Shown here one piece after another: positions 5,563-8,396 of a stretch of DNA of 8,396 bases. This DNA is from Alphaproteobacteria bacterium. GTDB taxonomy: Bacteria > Pseudomonadota > Alphaproteobacteria > SMXP01. The stretch spans positions 1 to 8,396 of the forward strand of contig SMXP01000042.1 of assembly GCA_004356335.1 (NCBI GenBank), in the 5' to 3' direction. Below the pieces are notes generated by a model. The model worked only from the letters and a program-made list of their open reading frames with translations. It did not search any database and was not told the origin of the DNA. The position numbers were made by a program, and so were the translations under genes. Position 1 is the stretch's first letter; every line of letters begins with the position of its first letter.

Positions 5563-7020
5563 ATGACACCTGCAACCATCTTACTTGCTGACGATGACAG
5601 ATCGATCCGCATTGTGTTGCAAAAGGCGATGGCGCGTGACGGCTATCATGTTCGCTCCACAGACAACGCGGCCACGCTGTGGAAATGGGTCAGTGAGGGC
5701 GAGGGGGATTTAGTGGTGACGGACGTCGTCATGCCGGACGAGAACGCCTTTGAGCTGTTGCCGCGGATAAAACGTCTGCGCCCTGATCTTCCGGTTGTGC
5801 TGATGAGCGCACAAAATACCATTCTTACGGCGATCACGGCAGCGGAGCGGGGTGCTTACGAATATCTGCCTAAACCATTCGATCTTGATGAGTTGATGAG
5901 TGTGATCCGTCGGGCACTGAAGCCGTCTACGGCAATGGCCGACAGCTCTATTCAGGAACGCGCACGTGCTGAAAGCGAAGCACTGCCGCTCATTGGCCGA
6001 TCGCCCCCCATGCAGGAGATCTATCGAATCCTTGCGCGGCTTATGAACACCGATCTAACCGTTATGATTGTCGGTGAGTCCGGAACCGGCAAGGAGCTCG
6101 TCGCACGCGTGCTCCATGACTACGGAAGGCGGCGCGATGGCCCGTTTGTTGCCGTGAATATGGCCGCCATCCCGCGCGACCTTATTGAAAGCGAACTGTT
6201 CGGCCACGAAAAGGGATCCTTCACGGGGGCGATATCGCGCAGCACCGGCCGTTTTGAGCAGGCCTGCCATGGCACGCTTTTCCTGGATGAAATAGGCGAT
6301 ATGCCACTTGAGGCGCAAACGCGCTTGCTGCGTGTCTTACAAGAGGGCGAGTACACCTCCGTAGGCGGCGGCAAAACCATCAAGACCCACGTGCGCATCA
6401 TTACCGCCACACACCACAATTTGCGTCAATTGATCGATCAAGGGCGGTTTCGCGAGGATCTGTATTACCGGCTCAATGTGGTGCCCGTGTCATTGCCCCC
6501 CCTCAGGGATCGGCTCGAGGATATTCCGGATCTTGCGCGCTACTTTCTACTTCAAGCAGAACGCGAAGATTTACCCTTTAAGATATTGGAACAAGAAGCA
6601 TTTGAGGCATTAAAGAGTTACGATTGGCCGGGTAACGTTCGGGAACTCGAGAATTTGATTAGGCGCATGGCCGCTATTCATCCGGGCGATGTGATTACCG
6701 CGGAAGCGGTACATCAGGAACTCAGCGATGCCCGGGAGCGCGATCAATTGCAGGCCATTGGCGACAACCCGGTGTCTCTCGAACAAGCGGTGAGCCACCA
6801 TATCGACGCCTATTTTACGGAATTCGGCAGTTCTTTACCGCCGTCGGGGCTCTATGATCGCGTGTTGCGCGACATCGAACGCCCGCTGATTCAGCGCTGC
6901 TTAAAGGCAACACGGGGCAATCAAGTACAAGCAGCGCACGTGCTTGGACTTAACCGAAACACGTTACGGAAGAAAATCCGCGACTTGGAAATCGACCTGC
7001 GGCGGGACAGAGTGATGTAA
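5563..7020 (+). CDS. ntrC: Nitrogen regulation response regulator NtrC (sigma-54 activator)
   Basis: A 485-residue three-domain regulator. The receiver (about 4-118) has the acidic pocket Asp10-Asp11-Asp12, phospho-acceptor Asp54 (VVTDVVMPDE) and Lys104 (LPKPF). The AAA+ domain (about 141-375) has Walker A GESGTGKE (171-178), the sigma-54-contact loop ELFGHEKGSFTGA (211-223), Walker B GTLFLDEIGDMP (237-248), and downstream FREDLYYRLNVVPVSLPPLR and WPGNVRELENLIRR. The C-terminal Fis-type helix-turn-helix reads QVQAAHVLGLNRNTLRKKIR. Phosphorylated by NtrB, it should activate sigma-54 promoters of nitrogen-scavenging genes. The contact loop reads GSFTGA instead of the usual GAFTGA, keeping the key Phe and Thr. 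Length and the conserved linker before the HTH are typical of alphaproteobacterial NtrC. Confidence 0.96.
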   Translation: MTPATILLADDDRSIRIVLQKAMARDGYHVRSTDNAATLWKWVSEGEGDLVVTDVVMPDENAFELLPRIKRLRPDLPVVLMSAQNTILTAITAAERGAYEYLPKPFDLDELMSVIRRALKPSTAMADSSIQERARAESEALPLIGRSPPMQEIYRILARLMNTDLTVMIVGESGTGKELVARVLHDYGRRRDGPFVAVNMAAIPRDLIESELFGHEKGSFTGAISRSTGRFEQACHGTLFLDEIGDMPLEAQTRLLRVLQEGEYTSVGGGKTIKTHVRIITATHHNLRQLIDQGRFREDLYYRLNVVPVSLPPLRDRLEDIPDLARYFLLQAEREDLPFKILEQEAFEALKSYDWPGNVRELENLIRRMAAIHPGDVITAEAVHQELSDARERDQLQAIGDNPVSLEQAVSHHIDAYFTEFGSSLPPSGLYDRVLRDIERPLIQRCLKATRGNQVQAAHVLGLNRNTLRKKIRDLEIDLRRDRVM

Positions 7021-7025
7021 ATCTG

Positions 7026-7045
7026 CAACATTAGTGTTGATTTTT
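7026..7045 (+). terminator. Weak candidate terminator after ntrC
   Basis: CAACA (7026-7030) and TGTTG (7035-7039) form a 5-bp stem with loop TTAG, followed by A and five T. The stem is short and poor in GC, so termination would be weak or partial. Its placement six bases after the ntrC stop is the main support. Confidence 0.3.
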
Positions 7046-7151
7046 CCTCACAATCCGAGCAAATTATCAAATGAGGAACCCGGCCAAAATCGGCTCATAA
7101 AAGATGCTCTGGCGTCTAACCAGTAATGTTCGCCGTGACGTCGAATCCGTG

Positions 7152-7167
7152 TGGCATATCGGCCGCA
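7152..7167 (+). promoter_or_regulatory. Weak sigma-54-like -24/-12 element upstream of ntrY
   Basis: TGGCAT-N5-CCGCA has the GG and GC dinucleotides ten bases apart, as sigma-54 promoters do. It agrees with TGGCAC at five of six bases but with TTGCA at only three of five. Such matches arise by chance in GC-containing DNA. It is noted because the activator NtrC is encoded immediately upstream. Confidence 0.2.
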
Positions 7168-7236
7168 GGTGACGAATGGGTAGGTCGATGGCGTGCACGT
7201 AAGGCGATGCACAGTGCTTGTTCCGCCTGGGGAGGC

Positions 7237-8396
7237 ATGACGACGGTCGATAATATCAAGCTGCAAACCGGTGCTGCACGGAGCAAAAAGCGCACCGGCT
7301 TTACCAATGCCGTACGCGGTTTTGCGCGCATCATGGGCCCGGTGAATCATGTCAGCCCCATTGCCGTCCTTGCGATTATATTGTCTTTGGCAGGTGTCGC
7401 CTGCATCGCACTAACTTATGCGACATTAACCGGGGTTGCTCCCTTTGAATTGTCCCGCCAAGCTCTGCTTGTATTGGTTGCCGTCAACGGCAGCATCATA
7501 CTTGCCATCGCGCTGATCATCGTTTGGCGACTGGCCCGCCTATTCATAGCCCGCCGTAACCATAGTGCGTCAGCACTTCACGTACGCATGGTGATTTTGT
7601 TCAGCTTTATTACCTTGCTGCCTGCCGGGTCCGTTGCGTTCTTTTCCGGTGTCACGTTGTCTCTCGGCCTGAATTCGCTTCTGGGCGAGCCGGTGCCCGC
7701 CGCCATTGAAAACTCGGCCACAATGGCCCGCTTTTATGTGCTGCAAGAAGCTAATCTGTTGGGGCCGGAACTTCAGGCAATGGCCAACGATGTCAACAAC
7801 TCGAAGAAATTATTCAATGAAAGTCCTATACGTTTTGCCAAATTTCTGGATTTCCAAATTCAGGCACGCGGTCTGACTGCGGCCTATGTCACGAATGCCA
7901 GCGGCGTACCGCTGGCGCGAGCCCAAGAGGAGAATTCACCCGATTACACGATTCCGCGTTCAAACATCATGGCGCAAGCCGAATTGGGCAAGGTCACCAT
8001 CTTTTCCGATGTGGCCAACAGTCAAGCAAGAGGCATTTTGAGGTTGCCCGACTATGACGGAGGTTACTTAGTCATTAGTCGTGCCATTGCCGGGAGGGTG
8101 CTCGAACACTTTGCTCAAACTCAGTCTTTCATTGCCGAATTCGATGAGATCGCGTCGAATCGTAATTTTATTGAACTAATCTTTATGCTGACTTTTATTG
8201 TGATTACTCTCATGATTCTTTTGGGCGCCATATGGCTGGGCCTGCGTGCGGCCAACGATCTTGTATCGCCCATCGACCGGCTGGTTATTGCCGCAGAGAA
8301 GGTCAGTGAAGGCAATCTTAGCGCCCGTGTACTCCTGGAAGATCGCGATGACGAAGTCAGCAATCTGAGTCACACGTTCAACCGCATGACCGAACA
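7237..8396 (+). CDS. ntrY: Nitrogen regulation sensor histidine kinase NtrY, N-terminal part (partial, cut by window end)
   Basis: An open frame runs from about 7237 to the window end, encoding 386 residues without a stop. Three hydrophobic helices are seen at about 42-64, 76-98 and 118-142. A periplasmic sensor region follows (about 145-310), then a fourth helix at about 311-335 and the start of a HAMP linker (SPIDRLVIAAEKVSEGNLSA, ending at FNRMTE). This architecture and the position after ntrC identify NtrY, the membrane partner of NtrX in nitrogen and redox signalling. The PAS and kinase domains lie beyond the window. The start is uncertain. ATG 7237 has GGAGG only one base upstream, ATG 7207 and ATG 7126 are in frame, and the frame is open from 7120. 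I prefer 7237 because upstream residues do not look conserved. The gap to ntrC suggests its own promoter or partial readthrough. Confidence 0.88.
   Translation, partial: MTTVDNIKLQTGAARSKKRTGFTNAVRGFARIMGPVNHVSPIAVLAIILSLAGVACIALTYATLTGVAPFELSRQALLVLVAVNGSIILAIALIIVWRLARLFIARRNHSASALHVRMVILFSFITLLPAGSVAFFSGVTLSLGLNSLLGEPVPAAIENSATMARFYVLQEANLLGPELQAMANDVNNSKKLFNESPIRFAKFLDFQIQARGLTAAYVTNASGVPLARAQEENSPDYTIPRSNIMAQAELGKVTIFSDVANSQARGILRLPDYDGGYLVISRAIAGRVLEHFAQTQSFIAEFDEIASNRNFIELIFMLTFIVITLMILLGAIWLGLRAANDLVSPIDRLVIAAEKVSEGNLSARVLLEDRDDEVSNLSHTFNRMTE

Larger units (their letters stand above)
7021..7236. other. ntrC–ntrY intergenic region
   Basis: This 216-bp gap contains the weak terminator candidate and the weak sigma-54-like element listed above, plus an imperfect hairpin (TGAG and CCG pairing with CGG and CTCA, about 7072-7097). 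No small gene is supported. It is longer than the ntrB-ntrC gap of 25 bp, so ntrY may be expressed separately from ntrBC. The 5' boundary of ntrY could extend into it. Confidence 0.5.

Noticed and set aside
7048..7350. A 100-residue minus-strand open frame in the ntrC-ntrY gap
   Set aside because: It overlaps the NtrY N-terminus, has no clear ribosome binding site checked by context, and shows no recognisable motif.

Overview
The window reads as a conserved housekeeping and nitrogen-regulation neighbourhood of an alphaproteobacterium. The clues are the gene order lipA–coq10 / cinA–pgpA–ispDF / dusB–ntrB–ntrC–ntrY, the fused IspD-IspF enzyme, dusB (nifR3) directly ahead of ntrBC, and a membrane sensor NtrY following NtrC. 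The sequence does not fix the order or genus. Base composition looks moderate rather than very GC-rich, and the two RIME-like repeats recall those of Rhizobiales and relatives.

Layout. Bases 1-134 hold the 3' end of lipA (lipoyl synthase), followed after 25 bp by coq10/ratA (160-624), both on the plus strand. An AT-rich convergent gap (625-788) contains a 15-bp-period tandem repeat. On the minus strand, ispDF (3124-1901), pgpA (1784-1290) and cinA/pncC (1286-789) run as one likely transcription unit covering isoprenoid precursor synthesis, phosphatidylglycerol synthesis and NMN deamidation. A divergent control region (3125-3300) separates ispDF from dusB (3301-4308, tRNA dihydrouridine synthase). 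DusB is followed by the nitrogen two-component pair ntrB (4425-5537) and ntrC (5563-7020). After a 216-bp gap comes the 5' part of ntrY (from about 7237, cut by the window end); ntrX would be expected next.

How the genes work together. NtrB and NtrC form the PII-responsive cytoplasmic nitrogen sensor and sigma-54 activator. NtrY is the paralogous transmembrane sensor that normally pairs with NtrX. The remaining genes are core metabolism and translation genes that share the locus by conserved synteny rather than by an obvious common function.

The least ordinary feature is a pair of 104-bp two-hairpin elements (1800-1903 and 4306-4409). They match at 101 of 104 positions and lie in opposite orientation. 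Each begins with the TAG stop codon of the gene it follows (ispDF and dusB) and ends just before the translation start region of the next gene (pgpA and ntrB). All three differences between the copies fall in a loop, in the linker, or turn a G-C pair into G-U. I see no mobile gene, CRISPR array, RNA gene or clearly new multi-gene system here.
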